Source: Bradysia coprophila (taxonomy: Eukaryota; Arthropoda; Insecta; Diptera; Sciaridae). From it: a stretch of 64,000 bases of DNA. The stretch lies in NCBI RefSeq assembly GCF_014529535.1, contig NW_023503827.1, positions 893,238 to 957,237 of the forward strand, given 5' to 3'. A program made the translations under genes and the position numbers. Every line of letters starts with the position of its first letter. Positions within the stretch are counted from its first letter, which is position 1. Positions 33,195 through 45,018 of the stretch are shown here, one piece after another. The notes below the pieces were generated by a model. It was given only the letters and a program-made list of their open reading frames with translations, searched no databases and was not told the origin of the DNA.

Positions 33195-36171
33195 CAAGTC
33201 ATCAGACAGTATATGATATCGTAACGAAAAATTGATGAGTTTTGCATTCATTTTCAATTTTCTTAATTTAAATTTTCTTTTCTTTTTTTTTATATGGAAC
33301 AATAATACGAAAAAGCCAATTGGTCCTACAGTACTAACAGAAGTTATTTCGCTTTTTAATCGTATTTTAGATAGTAAGGATATTTTGCGTGAAAAAATAA
33401 TATGAAGATGATGATTACAATATTGATAAACTGTTTGCCTTTTCTAAACAACATTGACCTGGTCGCACGTCATTCGATGAGTGACATTCATTCTAATTGA
33501 TTCGTCCCCAGGAATTGGCTCCTTTGTCTTCTTATATCGCGATTGACGACCAGTTTTTGTGTTCTCTTCGGAGTTATATGGTTCGACGTGTTATGAGTTT
33601 GGCAATAAGACATTCGCATTTACTAATCGAAGTTTCGAAACTTTCCGTTTGTTTTTATTGGTTCATGAGATAAAATCAAAATCCGGAATTTGTGAAATTA
33701 CGATGATTCTTTTAACATTTCATTGGCCAAAATGTTTCATAGGTGCTCGTGCTGTAAAAAGGTGTGGAATGCCTGTACGGCATTGCGTTCCTAAGCTTCC
33801 TGAAAAAATGTTAGCCTATTCATATCACATTGAGCTACTGCCAATTCATATTTTTATGAGTCATAACTGGCCATGGCCTATTTTTGGGAAGTTGATTTCT
33901 AAAAATTTGGCAAAATTCACTAAAAGATTTGTCAGAATTTACAAGAATTAGCTATGACGAAATCTAGAAAATTTAGCTAAATCCCGTTAAAGCTAGCATA
34001 TTCCTGGAAATTTTAGTAAATTATGAAAATCAATTGCCATAGCACTGCTTCTAGCAAAGAACGAACTCTCATTATTCCAGCGTCAAGAAGCCTCCAAATT
34101 TTCGACTTTCATGTACGATTGCATGTGCTTAACCCTTAAATAGGCTTGACCTTGTCACCTTTTGTAAACGGCAAGCTAATCGATATCATCTGTTACTTCT
34201 TTTGTTTGAAGTATGGCCTACTAATTCTTTTACTTCGTTTGTTTTAGCATTATATCATTAGCTACAGGCCGTAATTTCTTATCATCGCCGTTAATGATAA
34301 CAGATAATGTGGAGAAAACCGAAGACCGAAATTCTAGCATTTTTCACTCGTCCAGATGAGCCACATTTTGTTTGTCAACGTTAGAGCATTTTACTGCGTC
34401 CACTTTACTCTTAAGAGGGATCGATGCTTTGCTGAAAAGCATACATTATGGCGTTTGTTAAATACTGGATTTCAGTTTGCTTTTGATGATATCTTTCCAC
34501 CAGAATCCCTTTTCAAAAATGTAGGACCGTAATATTGACCACGAACGCTTTTAACAAAAAATAGATTTGGTTGTAGCAGTTTGACTAGCTCTGAGATTCT
34601 GATGAAAAAATATCATCAAAAATGAAATACGAGCCACACAAATGTACGCTACAAATTTAGCTGAGCATCGATGCCTCTTAGGTGTTTTTTTGTTCCATTT
34701 CAATCTTCAATAATTTTAATTGAAATAATAAACGAAAAGTGAAATCATTCGAGTCATAAGAGTAGAACGACTGCTAAGCATATTTTTCACCATTGCCAAC
34801 TATACGAAATTCCGATCAGTGACTTCTGATTCGATTGTCCCTCTTTTCATGGATTTTATTATAATTTCAATCGAAATGACTTCAGTTATTCATGTCTGTG
34901 ATGTGCTGATTTAATAGAAACAAAACTTTTTGTAATAAAAAACAAAATTAATTAGAAATGAAGTATTTTTGTAATGAAAACTACGAAACTTAACTAAATT
35001 AAGAATGATTAATTGTGTCTATTTTCCGAGAAAAGAAATATTAGATCTAAGGTAACAAAGCCACCCACTTTTAAGCACTTCATAGCAGTGAATTTGATTT
35101 CTTTTTACAAATAATTAATTTTAAGTTTGTTTTCCTTCTGTTTTTCTATACCTACTATAGAGATATACCTAATAATGATAGTGTAACATAAACAATATAA
35201 TGGAACGTATTATGTTTAGTATGTAGTAGAAATGACACATTAGGCTTCTTTTTTTTAAATTAAATTTCGTTTACGATTGTTGGTAATATAACAACGATTT
35301 GGTTTTGTTTGTGATTCTCCAATTGCTAGTTCATGAGCAAGGGAAAATTTTGGATGCCTGCACGAAATTTTATTTCAAAGCTTGGGCGGTTAGCTTCTGC
35401 TCTTACTCCTTCTACTTTCTTCTGACCGATTTCTCAACTTCATACACTAGTTCCGTTAAGCAAAATACTTTTGAATTTTTCCGTGACTCCGATCTTTAAG
35501 TATATCCGCACCAACTCGGACAAACTCTAAATTATTGAAAGAGCCAGGCGAAAGTAAAAACTACTCACCTGTGGAACTAGTCACGAGAAATCATGTCTTG
35601 AGAGTTTTCTAGCTTCACTTTTACACAGCGCAATGGTCTGAGACCTTAGCCCTTATGATTATAGTCTAACTCAGCTTGAACTAGTCAGACAACGTTTCCA
35701 ATATTTTGAAATCGAAGTTAAAACTATACCGACCACTGAATAAACCATTATCCTGACGTCAATTCTATTGAAGCCAGCAAAATCAGAGAAGTATTTGAAC
35801 TGATCGCAGGAATAGGAGAATCGAGCGCAAGATAAAGAGGAATTGATTGCAGAAAAACAAGAATTGTTCGCAGGAGAGTGAAAATTTGATCGTAGAATAC
35901 ATTCTCCTTGTACAAGATGATTTAAATTGAAAACTTGAGGAAGAGTTCCTGCAATCCTGAAAACAGAGAAGTATTTTCCTTTTATACAAAATTATTGGGA
36001 AAAAAGATTTTCCTCCTACTGCGATCAAATTCTCTTTTCCTTACGATCAATTTTTTTTTTTTTGTTTCGACCAGTTCTTGTTTTTCGTAATAAATAAGAA
36101 AAATGAAACATTCTCAGGATGGTCGTCAGGTGTTCTTATTTTCACTCAATTCAAATTATTGACGGAAAATT
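33195..36171. other. Intergenic with degenerate repeats
   Basis: No convincing CDS. Bases 33890-34040 are low-complexity aattt/gaaattt DNA like that at 3.5 and 39.9 kb. Inverted 21-mer arrays occupy about 35797-36085. A plus-strand open frame at 33559-33951 (130 codons) has T-rich, non-coding-like composition and no domain. Confidence 0.5.
35797..36085. repeat. Inverted arrays of a degenerate 21-22-bp unit
   Basis: On the plus strand four to five units run from about 35797 to 35905, e.g. ctgatcgcaggaataggag, ttgattgcagaaaaacaaga, ttgttcgcaggagagtgaaa. On the minus strand similar units occupy about 36010-36085: ttgatcgtaaggaaaagaga and tttgatcgcagtaggaggaa. Rough consensus ttgatcgcaggaaaaagaga. 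The two arrays face each other around a 100-bp spacer, and cagagaagtatt occurs at both 35784 and 35969. Confidence 0.65.
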
Positions 36172-37205
36172 CTAAGCTTTTTTGAAATGTTTTTGGTTAT
36201 ACGTTAGAACCTGAACCATCAGGTCAGGGTATTTGGCCAAATCCTGAACGTTGCTTATTTCTGTCATCGGATTTTTGGCACAGAATTCCAATGCTACTTT
36301 TTTCATTCGTTGAGCTTTGTGCAGTTCTGATGTGATCAGCATGTTGATTACATTATCCGAATTTATCAATGTTAGAAGTTTTTTCTTGGAAATAAATGAA
36401 ATTGAAATTGAAATTATTGCGGACGCTTCAATTGCAGCCTTGATATCCGGAATGTCATACTTGTCCGCCAACACGATCATTTCCAGAAACATTTCAGAAT
36501 TCGATGGTACAGTTCCAAAATAGAGTACATCCATGAACAGTTCGAAAGCAGCGTACGAGGTGTCCATAATTTGGATCGGTTCATTAGCGTTTGGATCATC
36601 TGCGTTCCACGAAAACATTCTGCGAAAAACTTCGCTCTGTCAGCCAGTATATGCTTGTGAGCGACAACCAATTTGTCTTCGAAACTGAACTTCACATCAG
36701 CGTACTCATTTCTCGATGCGGCTTTGGTTATCATTTTTGGTAGAGTAGCAACTAGTTCGACCGATTGTTGTTGAACGATCGCTTCTTTCGATTTTACCAG
36801 TGCACATGAACAGAAAGTTATCGCTTCGTAGGGATAAACCATTTTTATCTTCATCGTACCAATTTCTTCATTTGCGGGCATTTTACATTGAAATGCTGAT
36901 CCATCGTAGACACGAGGGCTGTAAAATTCCTTTGTATTCACATCAATCGACAGTATGTACTTGAAACGTTTGTTGATTGTTTCATCTACAGGTTCTATTC
37001 GTAACAAATGATTTGGTAAATCAGCAGAAATTCGCCATTTAAGTTCGCTTTTATTGTCATGTCCAAAAATGCCGGTATGAAATATGCCTTGTCGTGTGGT
37101 ACAAATCATCTTTGTTATTTTTGCCGAATAGCCAATAATAAGCGAACGATCCTCATATTTAAAAACTTTACTCCCTTCATAATCAAATCTAAATTCTTCC
37201 GACAT
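36172..37205 (-). pseudogene. BTB-domain gene with a frame break
   Basis: Single-exon gene reading from ATG at 37205. Residues 1-150 form a beta-rich domain that may be a diverged MATH/TRAF-like fold. From about residue 165 a BTB/POZ domain starts (YADVKFSFEDKLVVAHKHIL, ADRAKFFAE). There the frame fails: near 36615-36620 the sequence continues in another frame with the rest of the BTB domain (MFSWNADDPN, DTSYAAFELFMDVLYFG, ADKYDIPDIKAAIE) to the TAG at 36172. A single missing base after FAE accounts for it, because the BTB consensus has F-A-x-M-F there. Everything else is intact, so it is a very young pseudogene, an allele, or a sequencing error in a T/A-rich run. BTB proteins of this type are often Cul3 substrate adaptors. 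There is no intron evidence. Confidence 0.75.
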
Positions 37206-40200
37206 ATCAATTCGATGATTGCTCTACTGACTGCTCCAATTAAGTTTTTTTAGAGTTTTAATTGATGTAAGAAATTTGTCACTTGGTCTTTTCTGGTACT
37301 GCCTGTTTTTTTGGCTGTGCGCTATGTGCTATGTGTCAAAGTATCTCGAAACTGTGTTGGGGTGCAAATATATCGACATAACACTGCACCTCATAGCACG
37401 AACATAGAAAATTTTCAGAGGTATGTATCTTTTGTAAAGATTCCTTAATGAGTTAGCGAGCTGTAATCATTAAATATTCCAAATCGTCTAGTGAATTCAG
37501 TGTTAATGCTAGGAGTCGTAACAACAATATGTTGAAAATGACCATCCGTTTACGACATTCCATGAAATAATTTTGCCTATAGGATCGTTTAATAGTAATT
37601 TTCATGCGTCGGGCCCGAAACTGAGGGAATTTTAGAATTTTTAGGCAATGTGTCGAGTTGTAGCCCGAACGAAGTGAGAGCGACAAGCAAAAGTGCCTAA
37701 AATGAACCATCTCACTTCTCTCGGGCTTCAACTCGCGAAATTGCCAAAAATCTACCGTCCACAACAGATATGACAGATACGTAAAAATATCTACGTTCTT
37801 CGGGCCGACATTAGACCATTTCTGGTATACACTTTCATAATACATATCGTTGAGCCCCCTCTGGGATGTCTGAGAAATGGTTTCTAGCTACGGGCCTGCT
37901 ATGACTCTCGTTAGTTCCCAAGAATGTATTCATCTAACATCTAAATTCATTTTAATTTTGATTCAAATCTTTAAGTTTTATTTATCAAGCCTGAATCTTT
38001 TTCATAATCGATTTTCTGGATTCGACTAGAATGTTAACTTTAACTTGAGTTGACCGAATTTTCGTATGTAATGCGTGCGGTCATAAAATATGTTTATGAT
38101 TGAAAGCTTTTATAACACAAAATTTTAACTTAGAAACCATACACGAATGTCTCCTTGGTCACATAAAATAAGTTGAATGATAGAAGAAGGATATAAAAAT
38201 TATTACTTTTACAGACGGCAAGAATACTTCATAGGGACAGCATAAAATTTGATATGGAAATGCATGGTCTTTTCGCTAAAAATATGTGACGTCTTTACAT
38301 TCGTGGAGCCACCGTAGCTTATAGCAACTGTTGAAAAAATTGACACAACTGGGACGAAAAGATAGAAGAAAAACTGTTGTTGTTTTATATAATTAGAGAA
38401 TGTAACGTTTTTGGTCTGCCTTTATATAAAATCTTTCATTTGTATTGAGAGTTGTTAACAGAGAGCGCCCACTTAGTGGATTCAACTGAATTTCTAAACA
38501 AAATTTCAACTGAACTGAAGTTGTACTAAAATGTTGTATGAAATTTCAGCGGATATTTTTTGCAATCATCGTAACCTCCTTATATACAACCTCTTATAAA
38601 ACCACGTTCAGAGCTCATTATATACTTGCGTCGTCGATGTCATTAACAGATGACGTAGTCATATCCAATACTCTTGCCGCCTTGCCGGTAATAAAAGTGC
38701 AACCAGGGCAATTAGCACAAATAGCGAGAAATAAAACTCCAAAGTTCATGTTGTTGCTACTTTTTTTTTAACGTTTTTCCATGACTGAGCAATTTCAATT
38801 AAATTACATTTTTTCTTGCGAAGATGTTTGCTGTTCTATAATCTACAAGAAACCAAAGTGTGTAAAGTAAAAAGGAGTATGATTCGGATGTGGCAGTTAA
38901 TTTTAGCTGTTAGAGCAGTTAATATTGAAGAAGTAATTCTTATAAGAGGTGTACCCAAAAAAATAAGTTGATTTCCTCGATTTCATGCACTCTAATTGCT
39001 CGTTGAATTAACCTTTTACAAACGGCAACAGATTAGTAACTTGTTTTGCTCCTGTCTAGTCGTTAACAGAAACTCTTAAACTATATTTATTCTATACCTT
39101 TCTATATAATCGAGAGCGCTGCTGAAACGATGCTTATGACTTATTTTGTCTTCATACTTAACAGACGACTATAGATATGTGTTTCCACAAGGTGATGATT
39201 TATATTCCCACTAAGTTATCCATTTTCTCGCACATCTTTACTCCTCACATCTTCGGATTTCTTCTCTCCAACAATTATGCTGCTTGTTACAATGTCAGCG
39301 CTTTATTTAGAAAAAAGAAAAATCTGAACCATTTTTTAATGGATTCGTAAATCTTTCATGAGCATCCAACGACATCAATGTGACAGTGATGCGTCGATGC
39401 ATATTGACAAAAACAAACATCTTTTGAATTAAAAGAATCGAAAAGATTTAAAAGAATGTTACTTGAAAACTTGAAATTAAATATGTCGGTTTGACTTCGT
39501 GTATAATGTATAATATGCATTATGCACTTCGATCCGGTTATGGTCAAGTTTTGGATCGAGATCAAATATATGCAGGTGAATATATATTTTTCCATTCCTC
39601 TTTCTGAAACGTTGCTTTCAGGTATGGTATTCGCATAAACGAATTTGGAACATAGTCTGTTCGAATTCAGAGCATTTTAGGATAAAAGTTAAAAGAAAAG
39701 AAGTAAAGGAATTTGAGTGCTTTAATCAAAGAAGAGTAACAGATTTATGGATAACGTGGGAAAAGTTCGTGTTTGCTGACGAACGATTTTGATGCTGTTA
39801 TATTCCCAAAAAATTGCTCTTAAATTTTACTATATTTCCGAAAATTTAATCCAATACCATCAATTCCAGCAGCTCCAATTGATTCCCAAAAATTAAATTC
39901 TAAAATTCCAATACTTCCCACATTCCCATTGAATTTCAAAAATTCTAATAATTTCCAAAAGCCCGTTGCCTGTCCCACCAATTATCCCATCGATAAAGGA
40001 TCACAATTAAAGCGAAAAATCGGCAAGTTAGCTGTGTCCTTTAATTTGTAAACCATATCACGATCAGAAGAGATGAAGTTAACTTCTATGCTGAGAGTAC
40101 TTACCGAAACGACATGCAGTCTTCAACTAAATCTATAAAAAGGGTAACCTGCAAACGTTCCATGATGGAGAGGGAAGATTGTGAGTATGGACCTATTAAC

Positions 40201-40348
40201 TGTTGGGATGCCTGATTATTTGAGAGCTCTAAGTAAAGACACCAACACAGTTTTTATTCCTTATTTCATTTTAAATTTTAATTTCGTTTGCAATTTCGTT
40301 AATGATCAGTTACATATAAAAAACTATTACACTTATGGAGACGATAGA
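37206..40348. other. Intergenic with a foldback element and degenerate repeats
   Basis: No credible CDS. A 130-codon open frame on the minus strand at 37453-37845 runs through the inverted repeat at 37645-37745 and is probably spurious. Bases 39830-39970 are aattcc/aaaattcc low-complexity repeat. The remainder is plain AT-rich DNA. Confidence 0.5.
37645..37745. repeat. Inverted repeat with gcccgaacgaagtgaga arms
   Basis: ggcaatgtgtcgagttgtag followed by cccgaacgaagtgagagcg pairs with tctcacttctctcgggctt followed by caactcgcgaaattgcc. Arms are about 38 bp and imperfect, with a ~30-bp loop containing gcaaaagtgcctaaaat. Likely the core or a copy of a foldback transposon. Confidence 0.65.
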
Positions 40349-42091
40349 CTAGAACTGATAGTGAACAGGAACTCTACACACACTAATTATCCATTTAGAA
40401 TCCAAATCAATGTTGTTAGGATCGTATTTCTTCGAGAAAACTGGTCGAGTGTTGCCTTCACTCGGCTCGTTATCGAAAGGTGAATACAACAATTGTTCAA
40501 AGTATTTGTTAACAATCAAAAACTCGCCATTACCCAGCATCTCCAAGTTAAATTCGGCTGTTTTGTCGCCAGCTAGCGTACTGGTTATCGAAGCTCGGAG
40601 AACATGTTCATCATCGCGACTCCCTTCATCGATCAAGAAAATTGAGTCGCCATACTTGCTGCTTCTGATAAGAATTTTCGTGCCATTCTTGGTGAAGTAA
40701 ACGTTCCAATAAAATGCCTCGTTCGTTCGCGTTCTTGAGGTATGTACATGGCGTTGATTTATATTGGCTGGCTTACCGGCGAACAGATATTCATTATTCT
40801 CGGCATTTTTGATACATAGGGAATCGTAAATCAGATCTCGGAGCTCTACGGGTAGATTCTTTTCGACGGTTTTTTGCCAAACTTTATTGTCTGACGACTT
40901 CACATGACGCAATCTGATAATTTCAAATATAATCATGGACATGTCTTGCCCGCGCATGCGGCCCGTTGATTTTAGCATTAAAACCAGTTCGTTGATCAGA
41001 TTAAGTTTATGACCAACGGATGTTATTTTCTTCAAAAAAGTTAGGAACTTTTCGACGCCGCCTGTCTCAGCACCTTCGTAAATGATTTGTACGAGAGTCG
41101 GAATAAAATGCTTCATTGCTTCCATACCGCCTGTTTTGTTTAAAATTACAGCGATGCTATCAAAATCGTCATTTTGAACCATGGTTTTGATATGGACGAA
41201 CACATCGTTGAGTATGCCACGGTCTTTTTCTTGTATACGACTTACTTCAGCAGCCAAAACCCAGATGTGGCGATCCACCATTCGATTATCTTTTTTCAAT
41301 TGATCACGAACGACTTTGTAGCCATTTTCTCTGCTGAGCTTTGGCAATCGCACAATGAATCGGCAAATATTTGGGAAATCGTCTTCGTTTCCGTATACAG
41401 CCATCACAGCTCGTTCGACATGCGCTTCATGATCCGTAACAATGGCGAACGCAGCTACAGCTTCATCCAACTTTCCACGTTGTAAGTGCTCAATTGCAGT
41501 TTGAACATTGGCATCATTCGATCGCTTTTGTTCGGTCTCCAATTTGGTTAGGACCTCGGAGATTCGATTTTGCTGTGGTTGAAATTCATTTTGAAACCGG
41601 ACCACCATATCCAACCGATCGCCAGACTCCATTTTCTTCGCAATTTCCAGAGAGCCAACGAATTGTAAAATCTTTGATTCGAAACTCGTTTTCAGCGTTC
41701 TGTAGATTTGAGACGATATTGGTTGTGCGATCACTATTCCGAAATCATTTCTGAGTTTTATAATTTCCGATTTCACTCTGTCCAGCTTAGCGCAATCCGG
41801 CGAAATTTTAATGCTGATCTCAGCGTCACGTAAAACAGTCTCGCGGTCATAGTCGGGAACAAAGGCATTTTCGATTTCATTTAACTCATCAACGGACGTT
41901 ACACATACAGCATCTGATACAGTTGGTACGGTGCTTTTCAACTTTATCAAAGCGTCGAAATGGTTGAAAATATTTTGCACATCGACGGAGCGTTTAATGT
42001 CCTCACTGGAAGTGCCTAGAATGCAGCCAGATAATAGAGCTGCGACGAGTAGTAAATCCATTATACGATGATTTTTCCACGCTGTTCTCAT
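40349..42091 (-). CDS. Secreted protein of unknown function, beta-trefoil-like C terminus
   Basis: Continuous 580-codon frame from ATG at 42091 (alternative in-frame ATG at 42061, which begins directly with the signal peptide MDLLLVAALLSGCILG). A splice acceptor gtttctag sits 2 nt before the first ATG, so a noncoding exon lies further right. Residues about 35-430 are largely helical and charged (repeat-like helices such as HLQRGKLDEAVAAFAI, LNLINELVLMLK). Residues about 435-575 are beta-rich, with spaced W/F and Tyr motifs (YLFAGK, FYWNVYFTKNG, YGDSIFL, SKWIISVCR) resembling a beta-trefoil such as the C terminus of insect 30K lipoproteins. It is intact with good coding composition. I cannot assign a specific family. 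Haemolymph or saliva proteins are possible. Confidence 0.8.
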   Translation of the reverse strand: MRTAWKNHRIMDLLLVAALLSGCILGTSSEDIKRSVDVQNIFNHFDALIKLKSTVPTVSDAVCVTSVDELNEIENAFVPDYDRETVLRDAEISIKISPDCAKLDRVKSEIIKLRNDFGIVIAQPISSQIYRTLKTSFESKILQFVGSLEIAKKMESGDRLDMVVRFQNEFQPQQNRISEVLTKLETEQKRSNDANVQTAIEHLQRGKLDEAVAAFAIVTDHEAHVERAVMAVYGNEDDFPNICRFIVRLPKLSRENGYKVVRDQLKKDNRMVDRHIWVLAAEVSRIQEKDRGILNDVFVHIKTMVQNDDFDSIAVILNKTGGMEAMKHFIPTLVQIIYEGAETGGVEKFLTFLKKITSVGHKLNLINELVLMLKSTGRMRGQDMSMIIFEIIRLRHVKSSDNKVWQKTVEKNLPVELRDLIYDSLCIKNAENNEYLFAGKPANINQRHVHTSRTRTNEAFYWNVYFTKNGTKILIRSSKYGDSIFLIDEGSRDDEHVLRASITSTLAGDKTAEFNLEMLGNGEFLIVNKYFEQLLYSPFDNEPSEGNTRPVFSKKYDPNNIDLDSKWIISVCRVPVHYQF

Positions 42092-43300
42092 ATCTAGAAA
42101 CAATATAGAGAACTAATCAGGTTCAAAATTCTTTTATACTAAATTCTGTAGGGCATCAAGGTCAGTCGGAAACATGTTTTTTTTATAGACTAAAATCCGA
42201 TTTAGAGGGTTTGTAAACTTTTTCAAATTAAAACAATTACTTTTAATAATTAAGTAACGGTTGATCCAGAAACGGTAAAAAGAGGCGCGAAGGAGCGCCA
42301 AAAACGTAATGATCGCGTTGTAGCAATAATTCGTAATCAATCGATGTAATTGAAATAGAAAATTATATTTGTAGCTTCGTTGCACATTTCATTTATAAAT
42401 TTGCAATAAAAATATTTAGAAATCATTTTTTTCTTCCAAATCAATGGATTCTAAGTTAAAACGGGACTTCGATTTAGAAAGATCCAGAAACAAATTCTTT
42501 CAAATTAATGCTACCGATTCGAACGTGATTTCCGTTTACATTTAGCTACTTCTCGTAGAATATTTTAATGGAATATTACTTACCAAATGAATAGTATTTC
42601 CGTGGTTCAAGTAATTACACTTTTTGCAACAAATTTTCGGCTAACAGCAATGTCACAGAGATTAAAAATCTGAACTCTACACACGAATAATTGCAAAGTA
42701 ATAATGAGACGACTCAACCGTTTTTCCATGCTCCAAACATCGGTATCTAGTATCGATGGTAGTAGGGATGGATACGAGCTAAACAATAACCCATTTGTTC
42801 TGCTGTTGAAATAGAATTTTTGGACTAGGTCGACTATTCAATACCATCCCCTATATTATCGAGACAGCAGTGTTATTTGTTATAGACAACGACGACCAAA
42901 AAAAGCTGCAAGTTCTGGGTAGAGTTGTCCGATAAACAATGCTTATAGTAGTACTTAACCTAATGACGTTAAATATTATATATCCAACACACTAGAGGGT
43001 ACATTAAACTAGAGCAGTATTTAGTGGATTCGATAGAACCCATTCGGGATGACTAGTCAGCATTAGGTGTATTAAATAAGTTGGCATAATGGTAGAGATT
43101 CATGTAAATATATTTCAGATTAACATCGATTTCACATCATTTTAGTATACACCACCACTCAGTGGTACAAAAACTTCTCAACAATACAACAGCATCATGC
43201 AAAATAAACTCTTTTATAACACAAATTCTATTCACCTCAATTAACTACATATCCCTCTTCTTCTCAATATTGTTACTCCCAGAAATAAGCAGGACAGTGT
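42092..43300. other. Intergenic
   Basis: Holds the leader and promoter of the secreted-protein gene and the 3' flank of the Tctex1 gene. tatcgatggtagtagggatgg at about 42752 and a partly inverted counterpart near 42843-42862 form a weak inverted pair. I see nothing else. Confidence 0.45.
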
Positions 43301-43966
43301 TCAATCTTTATAAACCATGAAAACAGTGGCCACAATGTAGCAAGTTGCACCTGGAAAAAGGTTATCATAAGTTTTATACTAGAAAAGTTGTCTGGTGTAA
43401 CCGGAAAAGACTACCTTCATATGTAAATGTCGAATAATTGTCGCACTTTGGATCAACATTAAAGCCCATCTTATAGTCAATAAATTGCTGAAGCTTTTCG
43501 ATTATTGCTACGATGCATACAATACGAAATCTGCTAAGATTTTCAAAATAATTTCAACTCATTCAAATTTATTAGCAAAATGTATTAAAATTTACCGATC
43601 ATGTCTTAACATCTTGATCCGTCCACGAATTTCCCTCGATAAAATCTGACAAAATTTGGACGATATTTGTGCATTGTAGGTTTGAAAGAATTTGTCGGTT
43701 TTGAGTTGTTCTTCGATTGTACTTTGCAGTATGCGATAAATCTCTTCAACGTTCACTTTCGGATCACCTTTCGGCTTCACTTCGTCCGGTTCAACAGATT
43801 CAGACCCTTGGTGTGTCTCCTGTAACGCTTCCTTCAGACGGTTCAAATTCTTTTTCTTGCCTAACGATAGTAAGTTAAATTGATCGTTCAGCAGAGCATT
43901 CATTCGGGTATTTGTATGTATCGTTGATTGAATCTTGTTTTTCCAACCACCGAATCCGGAAGCCAT
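43301..43966 (-). CDS. Tctex1-domain dynein light chain
   Basis: Axonemal or cytoplasmic dynein light chain of the Tctex1/DYNLT family. Three exons in transcript order: 43966-43596, 43533-43415, 43350-43301, joining in frame to 179 residues. Residues 1-60 form a basic N-terminal extension (GFGGWKNKIQ) then an acidic linker (SVEPDEVKPKGDPKV). The Tctex1 domain spans about 65-179: VEEIYRILQSTIEEQLK, FCQILSREIRGRIK, RRFRIVCIVAIIE, the loop FNVDPKCDNYSTFTYEG, and a C-terminal strand CYIVATVFMVYKD. All core family positions are present, as is the extension seen in Tctex1D/DYNLT2-5-like members. The exact paralogue is uncertain. Confidence 0.85.
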
Positions 43967-45018
43967 GACTAGAGCTTTTTTATGTGGGTGAATAAATAAA
44001 TGAGAAAACTTTTTTTACTTTTTTATTTTTGTTAATTTCGGCTTGTCGAACGGTTTGTGTGCTCAGTGAAATGCCACGATATACTGAAACTTATTCTTGG
44101 CTGTTCGAGGATGGGTGTTGTAATAACTTTAAGGGAGGCTTGCATGTCTAAGGCAAAAAATATACATATAATACAAGAAGTGCATTGGAAATAGAATTTT
44201 TCAATATAAAATGGATTTTCATTTGGCATGACTTTATGCTCCCATATTATACGATATTTCTATTTTTCATATTCGAAAATAGAATATCCACACCACACAC
44301 ACATGTGGTTATGTTATATCTATTCTTTTTTCCATTTATACTTTCATAATAGCAGCCGACTCTTTTTGAAAAATAATAATCTCGAATTGTTGAGAAAGCA
44401 GGAAAGGCATGACTGTCTAATAAACATTCTTTGACCTGAAATTGTCTACCTCATCGATTTGATGAGAAGTAATTTTATTTTGGATCCAATCAGTTGCTTA
44501 GAACAAATTTTTAAATTCCTTAAAGCAAGCGTTTCGTCATAATTACTAATCTGTTACGTCTTTTGTTTATAGGAATCAGTTTACTATAGCATCCGAAAGT
44601 GACAAGAGCTGGTTCTTTAACATTGCAAAACAGGGCGAAACTATTAGTATAAGCATAGTGGAGAATTAATATTTTCCTAACTTATTCTGAATGGCTTTTT
44701 TTTTAGCGAATAATAGGTTTCCAGCACGGGCCGGATGCAAGTTCTGGAATCGAACTCGCTTAAAATTCAATTTCAGAACTCGCCTCAGGTGCAGAAAATG
44801 CGTAATCATTATAGCTAAAAGGAAAGTTGTTTATAGTACCAATAGAGACACCATTTCGCCCCCTAGTCTTAAAATCTCATTCAATTATTCCTGAGATATT
44901 GAGCTAACGTTAGGCTTAAAGTCCGATCCGACCCACTATACGAGCACCACTGAACTTTCATTTGCAACTTTGCCAAAAGCTCATTTTTAAAAAAGGCTGG
45001 TCGTCTGGTATCGACAAC
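43967..45018. other. Intergenic; one possible small exon
   Basis: Mostly T-rich DNA. At 44574-44669 (+), after acceptor tttgtttatag, 31 open codons (FTIASESDKSWFFNIAKQGE, ending ISIVEN) end in TAA with coding-like composition. This may be an orphan exon or a gene remnant. I cannot link it to other exons. Confidence 0.35.

Noticed and set aside
33559-33951. 130-codon plus-strand open frame
   Set aside because: T-rich, non-coding-like composition, no splice context, no recognisable domain.
37453-37845. 130-codon minus-strand open frame
   Set aside because: It runs through a foldback repeat and has no domain; openness is probably due to the repeat's composition.
44735-44760. tRNA 3'-end-like word (ggaatcgaactcgc)
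   Set aside because: No D-arm, anticodon arm or acceptor stem can be built around it.
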